7,805 bases of DNA, taken from assembly GCF_001509475.1 (NCBI RefSeq), contig NZ_LLZG01000112.1, positions 1 to 7,805 on the forward strand, written 5' to 3'. Position numbers and translations under genes: made by a program. This document shows, piece by piece, positions 1-6,766 of the stretch. Numbering within the stretch: position 1 is the stretch's first letter; each line of letters begins with the position of its first letter. This DNA is from Streptomyces regalis. Lineage in GTDB: Bacteria > Actinomycetota > Actinomycetes > Streptomycetales > Streptomycetaceae. The notes under the pieces were generated by a model. It saw only the letters and a list, made by a program, of their open reading frames with translations, searched no databases and was not told the origin of the DNA.

Positions 1-99
1 GTCCGGCGTTTGAGGACGAGGCCCGTTCAGGGCCGAAGCGGGGGTCTGGGGGCGGCAGCCCCCAGGGACGGGACGGGTAGGGGCGGCGGGGGCGAGAAA
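1..99 (-). repeat. Modular hairpin repeat, left copy (downstream of the regulator gene)
   Basis: This copy reads on the minus strand, following on from the regulator gene. In that direction it has a T-run, a 25-bp GC-rich core (70-94), a strong hairpin (46-65: CTGGGGGC, 4-nt loop, GCCCCCAG), the block 37-46, a second hairpin (20-34: GGCCC, 5-nt loop, GGGCC) and an end block at 7-16. The core, the 37-46 block and the end block recur in inverted orientation at 7711-7735, 7787-7796 and 7797-7805. I recognise the pattern as a dispersed intergenic repeat common in Streptomyces. That recognition is from memory and was not searched. The repeat overlaps the 3' end of the regulator gene, whose stop codon sits in the loop of the second hairpin. 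Confidence 0.8.
20..65 (-). terminator. Possible factor-independent terminator or 3'-end stabilising hairpins of the regulator gene
   Basis: Two stem-loops follow each other here: an 8-bp stem at 46-65 with loop GGCA, and a 5-bp stem at 20-34 with loop GTTCA. There is no U-tract after either stem in the minus-strand direction, since the T-run precedes the hairpins. This is therefore not a classical terminator. Streptomyces often uses hairpins without U-tails, so termination or mRNA 3'-end protection is plausible. The stop codon (27-29) falls inside the distal hairpin, so a terminating ribosome would melt it. Confidence 0.4.
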
Positions 100-812
100 A
101 AGCGAGGCCCGAAGTGCACGGCCATCGCCCGCTGCGCCCCCTCCACGTCCCGCGCCCGCAGGGCGGTCACGATGTCGCGGTGCCGGCGGGCGGTGAGTCC
201 GGGTGAGGGATCGTCGGGTCGGCCCCGGGCACCGGAAACACGCCGGAACACCGTCCAGAACGCAGCCAGCAGCTGCGGCACAAGGTCGTTGCCGAGGGAC
301 GCGTACAGCAACTCATGGAACTCACGGTCCAGCTCGGGAAAGGCCCGCCCCGACCGCCCCGCCACCTCCATCCGGGACACCACCGCATCAAGCCGGTCCA
401 ACTCCCCCTCGGTGACCGTAGCCGCCACCCGCCGGATCAACCCCTCCTCCAGCACCTCCCGCACCTGGAGGATCTCGGCGAGCGCCCCCGAGTCGTCGTG
501 ATCCTGATCCTGCCGGGCAAGCGTGCGAAAGGTCAGCCCGTCGATCAGCGGAGTGAGCGAGGCCTGCCCGACATACGTCCCGTAGCCGTGCCTGATCTCC
601 ACGATGTCGAGGGCCTGGAGCGCCTTGAGCGCCTCGCGGACGGAGTTGCGGCTGACGCCGAGGTCGTCCATGAGCTCGGCCTCGGTGGGCAGGAGCGCGC
701 CGGCCCGGAGCCTGCGGTCGATGATCAGCTGCATGACCTGCCGCTGGATCCGACTGTTCCTGGACTCCTCGGACGTACGACTGTTCCTGGGCTGCCCGGG
801 CATGCGGCGCAT
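27..812 (-). CDS. GntR-family transcriptional regulator, FadR subfamily (FCD domain)
   Basis: This is a 261-aa DNA-binding repressor, probably controlling the divergent operon and itself. The N-terminal winged helix spans about residues 18-84: LPTEAEL is at 41-47, the recognition-helix region LGVSRNSVREAL at 51-62, and the wing HGYGTYV at 75-81. The C-terminal all-helical FCD ligand domain spans about 110-237. Likely metal or ligand residues are Asp162 and His166 (DREFH), His211 and His233. FadR-type effectors are usually small organic or sugar acids, which suits the lyase at the operon's far end. The ATG at 812 is chosen, with a second ATG at 803; both have weak ribosome binding sites, so the start is uncertain by a few residues. 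Residues 238-261 are proline-rich and are encoded by the flanking hairpin repeat, which is odd for the family. Confidence 0.93.
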   Translation of the reverse strand: MRRMPGQPRNSRTSEESRNSRIQRQVMQLIIDRRLRAGALLPTEAELMDDLGVSRNSVREALKALQALDIVEIRHGYGTYVGQASLTPLIDGLTFRTLARQDQDHDDSGALAEILQVREVLEEGLIRRVAATVTEGELDRLDAVVSRMEVAGRSGRAFPELDREFHELLYASLGNDLVPQLLAAFWTVFRRVSGARGRPDDPSPGLTARRHRDIVTALRARDVEGAQRAMAVHFGPRFFSPPPPLPVPSLGAAAPRPPLRP

Positions 813-825
813 GGTACGCGCACCC

Positions 826-840
826 GGACGTCCCACGTCC
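826..840. promoter_or_regulatory. Candidate operator 1 (regulator leader)
   Basis: A perfect 15-bp palindrome, GGACGT-CCC-ACGTCC, ends 14 bp upstream of the regulator's start codon. Its inner GT-N3-AC core matches the core of the FadR-subfamily consensus (TnGT-N3-ACnA). The outer A/T pair of that consensus is inverted here. The same 13-bp core palindrome, GACGT-N3-ACGTC, occurs again at 984-996 in the leader of the opposite operon. It most likely serves autoregulation; this is inferred and not tested. Confidence 0.55.
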
Positions 841-849
841 CATGTCTGC

Positions 850-878
850 GGGATACGGCCCTGACGGGGGGTCAACTC
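850..878 (-). promoter_or_regulatory. Weak candidate promoter for the regulator gene
   Basis: Reading leftward, GAGTTG (878-873) and TATCCC (855-850) are separated by 17 bp. Initiation from this pair would fall at about 842-845, just upstream of operator 1. Neither hexamer is close to consensus. A better -35 hexamer, TTGACC (875-870), lies in the same place but is only 14 bp from TATCCC. Low certainty. Confidence 0.22.
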
Positions 879-897
879 ACGCCATTTCACAGCACCA

Positions 898-910
898 TTG
901 GTCCGACCTG
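898..910. promoter_or_regulatory. Second-class inverted repeat GGTC-C-GACC
   Basis: GGTC-C-GACC (900-908) sits near the middle of the divergent region. Read as TGGT-CCG-ACCT (899-909) it fits the FadR-subfamily pattern TnGT-N3-ACnA with one mismatch, the final base. It lies upstream of the -35 box of the transport operon. It could be an auxiliary regulator site or chance; the match is short. Confidence 0.3.
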
Positions 911-939
911 TGGCAGATGCGCCATTCGTGTGAGATCCC

Positions 940-968
940 TTGACCGCCCCCATCACCCCACCTATGGT
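940..968 (+). promoter_or_regulatory. Promoter of the transport/lyase operon (sigma-70/HrdB type)
   Basis: TTGACC (940-945) and TATGGT (963-968) are separated by exactly 17 bp. This is close to the actinobacterial housekeeping consensus TTGAC(R)-17/18-TANNNT. Transcription should start near 974-976 and give a leader of about 110 nt before the GTG at 1086. It is the only convincing rightward promoter in the divergent region, and no comparable one is evident at the short or overlapping junctions further down. Confidence 0.7.
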
Positions 969-978
969 CGCGCTGACC
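966..978. promoter_or_regulatory. Inverted repeat GGTC-N5-GACC over the -10 box
   Basis: GGTC (966-969), five bases, then GACC (975-978) overlaps the 3' half of the -10 hexamer and the predicted transcription start. A protein bound here would block RNA polymerase. The arms are the same as those of the 900-908 repeat but the spacing differs, so a common binder is uncertain. Confidence 0.35.
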
Positions 979-983
979 GTCAG

Positions 984-996
984 GACGTAGGACGTC
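984..996. promoter_or_regulatory. Candidate operator 2 (transport operon leader)
   Basis: This 13-bp palindrome, GACGT-AGG-ACGTC, lies about 10 to 20 bp after the predicted start of transcription. It repeats the inner 13 bp of operator 1 with only the spacer changed, and has the FadR-type GT-N3-AC core. Read in each gene's own direction, both sites appear as the tandem RGGACGTRGGACGTC, 13 of 15 bases identical. The site's place fits repression by road-block or occlusion. Confidence 0.55.
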
Positions 997-1013
997 GTAT
1001 CTCCTCGCATCAC

Positions 1014-1056
1014 CCCATCGCTCTCCTCCCATCGCTGTCCTCGCACCCCCATCGCC
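1014..1056 (+). repeat. Tandem 14-nt repeat in the 5' leader
   Basis: Two adjacent 14-nt units, CCCATCGCTCTCCT (1014-1027) and CCCATCGCTGTCCT (1028-1041), differ at one base. A partial third unit, CCCATCGCC, is at 1048-1056. The stretch is pyrimidine-rich and lies in the untranslated leader between operator 2 and the ribosome binding site. It may simply keep the leader unstructured. Confidence 0.6.
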
Positions 1057-1085
1057 GGAGCACACCACCCACGCCTGGAGGAACC

Positions 1086-2714
1086 GTGCGCGACGTGACC
1101 CACGACGTGCCGGCGCTGCACCGCCGGTCGTTCCTGAAGTACACCGGCGCGCTGGGCGCGGCCGCTGCCGTCTCCGCGTCGCTGTCGGCCTGTTCGTCGG
1201 GGCCCGAGTCCACGAACGAGACCGGCGGGGGCGGTGGCCAGAACCGGACCCTGACCGCGGTGATCAGCTACGGCAACGACGGCAGCTGGGACCCCACCCA
1301 GACGGCGTCCGCCTTCTGCATGGCCGCCAACAACCATATCTACGAGGGGCTCCTCGACACCGACCCGATCTCCAGGGAGCCGTACGCCGCGCTCGCCACC
1401 CAGGTGCCGGCCGACCCGAACGCCACGTCCTGGAAGTTCACCCTGCGCACGGGCGCGAAGTTCCACGACGGCAAGCCGGTCACGGCCGACGACGTGGTCT
1501 TCGTCTTCGACCGGATCCTCGACCCGAAGACGCAGACCCTCGCCAAGGGGTTCTTCGCCAATTGGCTCAAGGAAGTGCGGAAGATCGACGCGCAGAAAGT
1601 CGAGCTGGTGCTCAAGTTCCCCTTCCCGGACGGGATTTCGCGGCTCACCCTCGCCAAGATCATGCCGAAGCACGTCTTCTCCCAGCCGGGTGCCTGGGAG
1701 GACGCCATCAAGGGCAAGGCGATCGGCTCGGGGCCGTACCGGCAGACCGCGCACCACCCGAAGTCCAACACCACCTTCGAGGCGTTCGCCGAGTACAACG
1801 GCCCGCGCAAGCCCGCCTTCAAGAAGATGAACTGGCTGACGATCGTGGATGCGGCGCCGCGCGTGGCCAGGATCTCGGGCGCGAGCGCCGGTGCGCAGAT
1901 CTCCGACAACATTCCGTACGCCAACATCGGGCAGCTGGAGAGCGGCGGGCTGACGGTGGCGGGCGGGGCCGGGATGAACAACCTGTTCCTGATGTTCAAC
2001 ACCAAGCACAAGCCCTTCGACGACGTACGCGTCCGCCAGGCGCTGCACTACGCCATCGACACCGAGAAGATGATCGAGGTCGCGCTCAAGGGGCACGGCA
2101 AGCCGTCGTCGTCGTTCCTCAACGAGTCCAACCCCAGCTACCGGCGCGCGAGGACCGTCTACGACCACGACCCCGACAAGGCGAAGGCGCTGCTGAAGGA
2201 GGCCGGGGTCAGCGGGCTGGAGATCGAGATCCTGGCCGTCAACGTGAGCTGGATCGTCGACTGTCTGCCGACCGTCAAGTCCTCCTGGGACGCGATCGGC
2301 GTGCAGACCACCCTCTCCCCGCAGGAGACGACGGCCGTCTTCACCAAGATGGACCAGAAGCAGGACTACCAGGTCGTCGCCGCCGCCTCGAACCCCAACC
2401 AGTTCGGCCTCGACGCCGACCTGATCATGCATTACAACTACGGCCCCGAGAACCTGTGGATGCAGTACACGCGGTGGGCCGACAACTCCGTCGCCAAGGC
2501 GCTCTTCAAGGACATGGACCGGGCGACCCAGGAGCCGGACACCGAGAAGAAGAAGACGATGATCCAGGACTACATCGACATCGTCGCCGAACAGGCCGTG
2601 CTCTACCCGGTCGTCCACAACGAGCTGATGACGGCCTGGAACCCGAAGCAGCTCACCGGGATAAGGGCACAGCCGTATCCCGGCATCAACCTCCTCCAGG
2701 CCAAGTGGTCCTAG
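1086..2714 (+). CDS. ABC transporter substrate-binding lipoprotein, family 5 (DppA/OppA type), Tat signal
   Basis: This 542-aa extracytoplasmic lipoprotein would capture the ligand and deliver it to the permeases encoded next. GTG at 1086 follows GGAGGA (1077-1082). The N-terminus carries a twin-arginine motif HRRSFLK (12-18), a hydrophobic stretch, and a lipobox LSAC with Cys36 as the lipidated residue, followed by a flexible Ser/Gly-rich linker. The mature part has the family-5 hallmarks YEGLL (86-90), FHDGKPVTADDV (126-137) and DVRVRQALHYAID (from 313). Length is normal for the family. Although such proteins are named for peptides and nickel, members also bind sialic acid, sugars and opines. 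The neighbouring lyase suggests a non-peptide ligand, but the pocket cannot be read from sequence. Confidence 0.93.
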   Translation: MRDVTHDVPALHRRSFLKYTGALGAAAAVSASLSACSSGPESTNETGGGGGQNRTLTAVISYGNDGSWDPTQTASAFCMAANNHIYEGLLDTDPISREPYAALATQVPADPNATSWKFTLRTGAKFHDGKPVTADDVVFVFDRILDPKTQTLAKGFFANWLKEVRKIDAQKVELVLKFPFPDGISRLTLAKIMPKHVFSQPGAWEDAIKGKAIGSGPYRQTAHHPKSNTTFEAFAEYNGPRKPAFKKMNWLTIVDAAPRVARISGASAGAQISDNIPYANIGQLESGGLTVAGGAGMNNLFLMFNTKHKPFDDVRVRQALHYAIDTEKMIEVALKGHGKPSSSFLNESNPSYRRARTVYDHDPDKAKALLKEAGVSGLEIEILAVNVSWIVDCLPTVKSSWDAIGVQTTLSPQETTAVFTKMDQKQDYQVVAAASNPNQFGLDADLIMHYNYGPENLWMQYTRWADNSVAKALFKDMDRATQEPDTEKKKTMIQDYIDIVAEQAVLYPVVHNELMTAWNPKQLTGIRAQPYPGINLLQAKWS

Positions 2715-2733
2715 CCACGACGGGAGCCCGGCC

Positions 2734-3693
2734 GTGATCACCGTCGTCAGGATCCTGGCCCGTCGCGTCGCGCTGCTCGTGCCGCTGATGCTCGGCATCG
2801 TGCTGTTCGTGTTCCTGGTCATGCGGTTCTCGGACGTCGACCCGGCGTCCGCGTTCTTCCAGGGCGCCAACCCCACCGCCCAGCAGCTGCACGACTTCCG
2901 CGAGGAGAACGGCCTGCTGGATCCCTTCCCCGTCCGCTACGTCACCTTCATCGGCGATCTGCTCCACGGCGACATGGGCATCAGCGCCCTGACCCGGGCG
3001 CCGGTCGTCGACCAGGTCATGACCGCCCTGCCGCTCACCCTCCAGCTCACCTTCCTGGGCCTCGGCATCGCGGTCGTACTGTCGCTGCTCGGCGGCGTGA
3101 CCGCGGCGATCTACCGTGACCGTCTGCCCGACCAGATCATCCGGGTCGTGTCACTGACCGGGGTGGCCGCGCCGGGCTTCTGGCTGGCGCTGCTGATGAT
3201 CCAGTACCTCGCCGTCGACCTCGGCTGGTTCCCGACCGGCGGCTACATCAACCCCGCGGACTCCTTCACCGGCTGGCTGAAGACGATGACCCTGCCCGCC
3301 TTCGCCCTCTCACTCCCGGTGGCGGCGCAGCTGACGCGGATCGTGCGGACGGCGGTGGTGGAGGAGCTGGACAAGGACTACGTCCGTACGGCGATCGGGA
3401 GTGGGCTGCCGCCTCGGGTCGTCGTCGGGCGGAACGTCCTGCGCAACGCCCTCCTCAATCCGCTGACCGTCCTCGGCCTGCGCGTCGGATATCTCCTCGG
3501 CGGCGCTGTCGTCATCGAGACGATCTTCTCCCTCCCTGGGATGGGCAAGCTGATGATCGACGCCGTGAAGAACGGTGACCCGGCGGTCGTCCAGGGCGTC
3601 GTCCTCACCACGGCGACCGGTTTCGTGGTCGTCAACCTCGTCATCGACATCCTGTATCTGCTGGTCAACCCGCGACTGCGGGAGGCGACGTGA
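2734..3693 (+). CDS. ABC transporter permease, DppB type
   Basis: This 319-aa inner-membrane protein is one half of the translocation channel. It has six likely membrane segments (about 11-31, 100-126, 135-160, 184-203, 243-265, 285-311) with the long extracytoplasmic loop after the first that is typical of DppB. The cytoplasmic EAA coupling loop is clear: EELDKDYVRTAIGSGL, from 210. The ending ILYLLVNPRLR is also characteristic. GTG at 2734 has GGGAG 7 nt upstream, and the gap from the binding-protein gene is only 19 bp. The stop overlaps the next start (GTGA, 3690-3693), so translation is probably coupled to the permease/ATPase fusion. Confidence 0.93.
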   Translation: MITVVRILARRVALLVPLMLGIVLFVFLVMRFSDVDPASAFFQGANPTAQQLHDFREENGLLDPFPVRYVTFIGDLLHGDMGISALTRAPVVDQVMTALPLTLQLTFLGLGIAVVLSLLGGVTAAIYRDRLPDQIIRVVSLTGVAAPGFWLALLMIQYLAVDLGWFPTGGYINPADSFTGWLKTMTLPAFALSLPVAAQLTRIVRTAVVEELDKDYVRTAIGSGLPPRVVVGRNVLRNALLNPLTVLGLRVGYLLGGAVVIETIFSLPGMGKLMIDAVKNGDPAVVQGVVLTTATGFVVVNLVIDILYLLVNPRLREAT

Positions 3694-5717
3694 CGTTCAA
3701 CCGCAAGCGTCTGGCCGACGCGCTGTCCCGGCCCGGCATCCGGCTGCGCGGTTGGCGCCGACTGCCGCTGCTGTCGAAGGTGGCGGTCTGCTTCCTGGCC
3801 GTCGTGGTCCTGCTGGCGCTGTTCGCCCCGCTCCTCGCACCGCACGACCCGCTCGACCAGCAGCCGCCCGTCGACGGCACCGGACACCCGTCCGCCGACC
3901 ACTGGATGGGCCAGGACAGCCTCGGCCGGGACATCCTGAGCCGGCTGATGTACGGCGCCCGCTGGTCGCTGGCGATCGGACTCGGCGCGACAGGACTCGC
4001 GCTGGTCGTCGGCGCGCTGATCGGCGCGATCGCGGCGACCTCCCGCAAGGCGGTCGACGAGACGCTGATGCGCTGCCTGGACGTGGTGATGGCGTTCCCG
4101 GGCATCGCGCTGGCCGCCGTACTCGTGGCCGTGTTCGGCGGCGGGATCACGGTCCTCATCTGCGCGATCGCCTTCCTGTTCACCCCACCCGTGGCCCGGG
4201 TGGTCCGGGCGAACGTCCTCGACCAGTACGGCGAGGACTATGTGACGGCGGAACGGGTGATCGGGGCGCGCACTCCCCACATCGTGCTCAGGCACGTGGC
4301 GATCAACTGCGCCGCGCCCGTCCTCGTCTTCTGCACGGTCCAGGTGGCGGAGGCGATCGTCTTCGAGGCGTCGCTGTCCTTCATCGGCGCGGGTGTGCGA
4401 CCCCCCGACCCCTCCTGGGGCAGTGTCATCGCGGACGGCAAGAACATGGTGCTGACCGGCGGCTGGTGGGCGACTGTCTTCCCCGGCCTGCTGATGCTGG
4501 TGACGGTGCTCTCGCTGAACATCCTCTCCGAGGGCGTCTCGGACGCGTGGGCGGCACCGTCGGCGCGCGAGGTCGACGTACGGGACGACGACCGGCTGGA
4601 GGCGGCTGAGCCGGGCAGCGGTGAGGTGCTGCAACTGCCGGGGCTGACGGAGGCGGCGGCACGGCTGCGGGCCCGGGCGCGTCCGCTGCCCCAGGGGCGG
4701 CAGCCGGTGCTGGCGGTGGAGAACCTGGCGATCGGCTTCGAGGGTCGTCATGCCGGCGTGGACATCGTCGACGGCATCAGCTTCGAGGTGCAGCCCGGTG
4801 AGGTGCTGGGCCTGGTCGGCGAGTCGGGCTGCGGGAAGTCGCTCACGGCCCTCGCGGTGATGGGGCTGGAGCCGAAGGGCGCCCGGGTGCGCGGCCATGT
4901 GCGCTTCAACCAACGGCAGTTGGTGGGCGAGCCGATGCGCGTACGGCGACGGCTCCTCGGCCACGAGATGGCGATGATCTACCAGGACGCCCTCTCCTCC
5001 CTCAACCCGGCGATGACGATCCGCGCCCAGCTGGGGCAGGTCGTACGCCGCGGAGGCCGCCGTACCCCCCACGAACTCCTGACGCTCGTCGGCCTCGACC
5101 CGGAACGCACCCTGCGCAGCTACCCGCACGAACTCTCCGGCGGCCAGCGCCAGCGCGTCCTGATCTCCATGGCCCTGTCCCGCGACCCGAAACTGATCGT
5201 CGCCGACGAGCCGACGACCGCGCTGGACGTCACCGTGCAGGCGCAGATCATAGAGCTGCTGCTGAGGCTGCGGGAGGAGCTGGGCTTCGCCCTGATCCTG
5301 GTCTCGCACGACCTCGCGCTGATCGCGGACGTCACCGACCGGGTGGTCGTGATGTACGGCGGCCAGATCGTCGAGACGGGCGTCACCGCAGACCTGGTGG
5401 AGGCACCGGCGCACCACTACACACGGGGCCTGCTCGGCAGCGTGCTCTCGCTGGAGTCGGCGCAGGAGCGGATGACGCAGATCAAGGGCGTGGTCCCCTC
5501 CCCCGCCGACTTCCCGGCGGGCTGCCGCTTCGCGGACCGGTGCCCGCTGGCGAGCGAGGTGTGCCGGACGACGGCCCCGGACCTGGTCGGCACACCGACG
5601 CACACGGCGGCCTGCCATCACCCGGCGGTCCTGCCGGCGCCGACGGACCGTTCCGGCTGTGCCTTCCCGGGGGATAACCCCCGGACCCCCAGCCGAAAGG
5701 CAGGTTGGCTGGAATGA
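3690..5717 (+). CDS. ABC transporter permease/ATPase fusion (DppC-DppD type)
   Basis: This 675-aa single polypeptide joins the second permease to the first ATPase. Residues 1-289 are DppC-like: a first membrane segment at about 31-50, [13 protein letters not shown] (73-85), an EAA loop near 182-194, and [13 protein letters not shown] (221-233). A charged, Ala/Pro-rich linker spans about 290-338. The ATPase has Walker A GESGCGKS (377-384), Q-loop Gln432, signature LSGGQ (482-486), Walker B LIVADEP (502-508, Glu507 catalytic) and H-loop His540. The oligopeptide-type C-terminal domain has Cys612, Cys618, Cys625 and Cys642. GTG at 3690 follows GGGAGG. The last ~25 residues run through a hairpin repeat and look non-native. 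Such fusions are annotated in other actinobacteria; no frameshift is seen here. Confidence 0.92.
   Translation: MTFNRKRLADALSRPGIRLRGWRRLPLLSKVAVCFLAVVVLLALFAPLLAPHDPLDQQPPVDGTGHPSADHWMGQDSLGRDILSRLMYGARWSLAIGLGATGLALVVGALIGAIAATSRKAVDETLMRCLDVVMAFPGIALAAVLVAVFGGGITVLICAIAFLFTPPVARVVRANVLDQYGEDYVTAERVIGARTPHIVLRHVAINCAAPVLVFCTVQVAEAIVFEASLSFIGAGVRPPDPSWGSVIADGKNMVLTGGWWATVFPGLLMLVTVLSLNILSEGVSDAWAAPSAREVDVRDDDRLEAAEPGSGEVLQLPGLTEAAARLRARARPLPQGRQPVLAVENLAIGFEGRHAGVDIVDGISFEVQPGEVLGLVGESGCGKSLTALAVMGLEPKGARVRGHVRFNQRQLVGEPMRVRRRLLGHEMAMIYQDALSSLNPAMTIRAQLGQVVRRGGRRTPHELLTLVGLDPERTLRSYPHELSGGQRQRVLISMALSRDPKLIVADEPTTALDVTVQAQIIELLLRLREELGFALILVSHDLALIADVTDRVVVMYGGQIVETGVTADLVEAPAHHYTRGLLGSVLSLESAQERMTQIKGVVPSPADFPAGCRFADRCPLASEVCRTTAPDLVGTPTHTAACHHPAVLPAPTDRSGCAFPGDNPRTPSRKAGWLE
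5667..5690 (+). repeat. Short hairpin repeat inside the 3' end of the fusion gene
   Basis: A perfect 7-bp stem (CCGGGGG, loop ATAA, CCCCCGG, 5667-5684) is followed by ACCCCC. GGACCCCC at its right edge also follows the large hairpin of the right-end repeat (7786-7793), so it looks like a reduced member of the same family and orientation. It is translated as part of the fusion protein's tail and lies about 30 bp before the start of the second ATPase gene. Confidence 0.55.
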
Positions 5718-6766
5718 CCGGCGCGAACATCACGAGCCAAGCCCAAGTGAACGCGCTCGTGGAGCTGTCCGACGCGCATGTCGTGCACAAGGCGCGCAGC
5801 GGAGGCCTCTTCACCCGGGACAAGGTGTACGCCCTGACCGGCGCCGATCTCACCATCGCGCCCGGTGAGACGGTGGGCGTGGTCGGTGAGTCGGGGTGCG
5901 GGAAGTCCACGCTGGCGAAGGTGCTGGTGGGTGTGCAGCGGCCGACGTCGGGGACGGTGTCGTTCCGGGGACGCGACCTGTGGACGATGACCCCGGCCGA
6001 GCGCAGGACGGCGGTCGGCGCCGGGACCGGGATGATCTTCCAGGACCCATCGACGGCGTTGAACCGACGCCTGCCGGTCCGGCAGATACTGCGGGACCCC
6101 CTGGACGTGCACGGCCGCGGGACCAAGCCCCAACGTGAGGAACGAGTAAGGGAGTTGATGTCCCTGGTGGGGTTGCCGCGCGCGCTCACCGACGCGCTTC
6201 CCGGCCAGCTGTCGGGCGGTCAGCGCCAACGCGTCGCGATCGCACGGGCGTTGGCCCTGGACCCCGACCTGGTGGTGGCGGACGAGCCGACGAGCGCACT
6301 GGACGTGTCGGTACGCGCCCAGATCCTGAACCTGTTGCTGGACCTGAAGGAGCGGCTTGGCCTCGCTCTGGTCTTCGTCTCGCACGACATCCAGACGGTA
6401 CGGCGGATGAGTGACCGCGTAATCACGATGTACCTGGGCCGGATCGTCGAGGAGTCCCCGGCGACCGACGTCACCGACGGCTCCCGGCACCCGTACACCC
6501 GCGCCCTCTTCTCCGCGACCCCCGGACTGCTCGACCCCATCGACCCGATCCCACTGGTCGGCCCGGTCCCGTCGGCGACCCGACCGCCGAGCGGGTGCCC
6601 CTTCCGGACGCGGTGCTGGAAGGCGGACGGGGTATGCGCGGAGGTGATGCCGGGGTTCATGGCCGCGTCGGCCCCGGAACACCGTTACAGGTGTCACCAT
6701 CCAGTGGAGGAGGGCGAGGCCACCCGCGACCTCGTACGCCAGAGCCACCATTCCAAGGAGCCTTGA
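5714..6766 (+). CDS. ABC transporter ATP-binding protein, DppF/OppF type
   Basis: This 350-aa cytoplasmic ATPase pairs with the ATPase half of the fusion to power uptake. Motifs from the ATG at 5714: Walker A GESGCGKS (58-65), Q-loop Gln110 in FQDPSTALNRR, signature LSGGQ (166-170), Walker B LVVADEP (186-192, Glu191 catalytic) and H-loop His224. The C-terminal oligopeptide/dipeptide domain has the Cys-rich stretch GCPFRTRCWKADGVC and a final CHHP. The ATG gives a four-base ATGA overlap (5714-5717) with the fusion gene. An in-frame TTG at 5705, with AAAGG 4 nt upstream, would add three residues and cannot be excluded. Its own stop overlaps the lyase start by one base. Confidence 0.93.
   Translation: MTGANITSQAQVNALVELSDAHVVHKARSGGLFTRDKVYALTGADLTIAPGETVGVVGESGCGKSTLAKVLVGVQRPTSGTVSFRGRDLWTMTPAERRTAVGAGTGMIFQDPSTALNRRLPVRQILRDPLDVHGRGTKPQREERVRELMSLVGLPRALTDALPGQLSGGQRQRVAIARALALDPDLVVADEPTSALDVSVRAQILNLLLDLKERLGLALVFVSHDIQTVRRMSDRVITMYLGRIVEESPATDVTDGSRHPYTRALFSATPGLLDPIDPIPLVGPVPSATRPPSGCPFRTRCWKADGVCAEVMPGFMAASAPEHRYRCHHPVEEGEATRDLVRQSHHSKEP

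Noticed and set aside
870..875. TTGACC on the minus strand as -35 of the regulator promoter
   Set aside because: No acceptable -10 at 16-18 bp; the nearest candidate, TATCCC, is only 14 bp away.
880..926. CGCCATT direct repeat (880-886 and 920-926)
   Set aside because: Seven bases only, not palindromic, not placed relative to a promoter in a telling way.
964..990. Eight-codon upstream ORF starting at ATG 964
   Set aside because: The ATG is part of the -10 hexamer, so it lies upstream of the predicted transcript start.
1094..1104. CGTG-ACC-CACG inverted repeat at the start of the binding-protein gene
   Set aside because: Four-base arms inside coding sequence; expected by chance in GC-rich DNA and unlike the GACGT sites.
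813..2876. Minus-strand open frame running far upstream of the regulator start, making a 949-residue reading frame
   Set aside because: Beyond 812 it is antisense to the binding-protein gene and the control region, has no family features, and owes its length to high GC. Only 27-812 shows a GntR/FCD protein.
3378..5621. Long minus-strand open frame (747 residues) opposite the permease and fusion genes
   Set aside because: Arg/His/Gln-rich composition without recognisable domains, typical of the antisense of GC-rich coding DNA.
1086..6766. Calling the transporter a dipeptide or nickel importer
   Set aside because: Family-5 proteins cover many ligands; nothing in the sequence identifies the substrate, and a lyase is the only metabolic gene.
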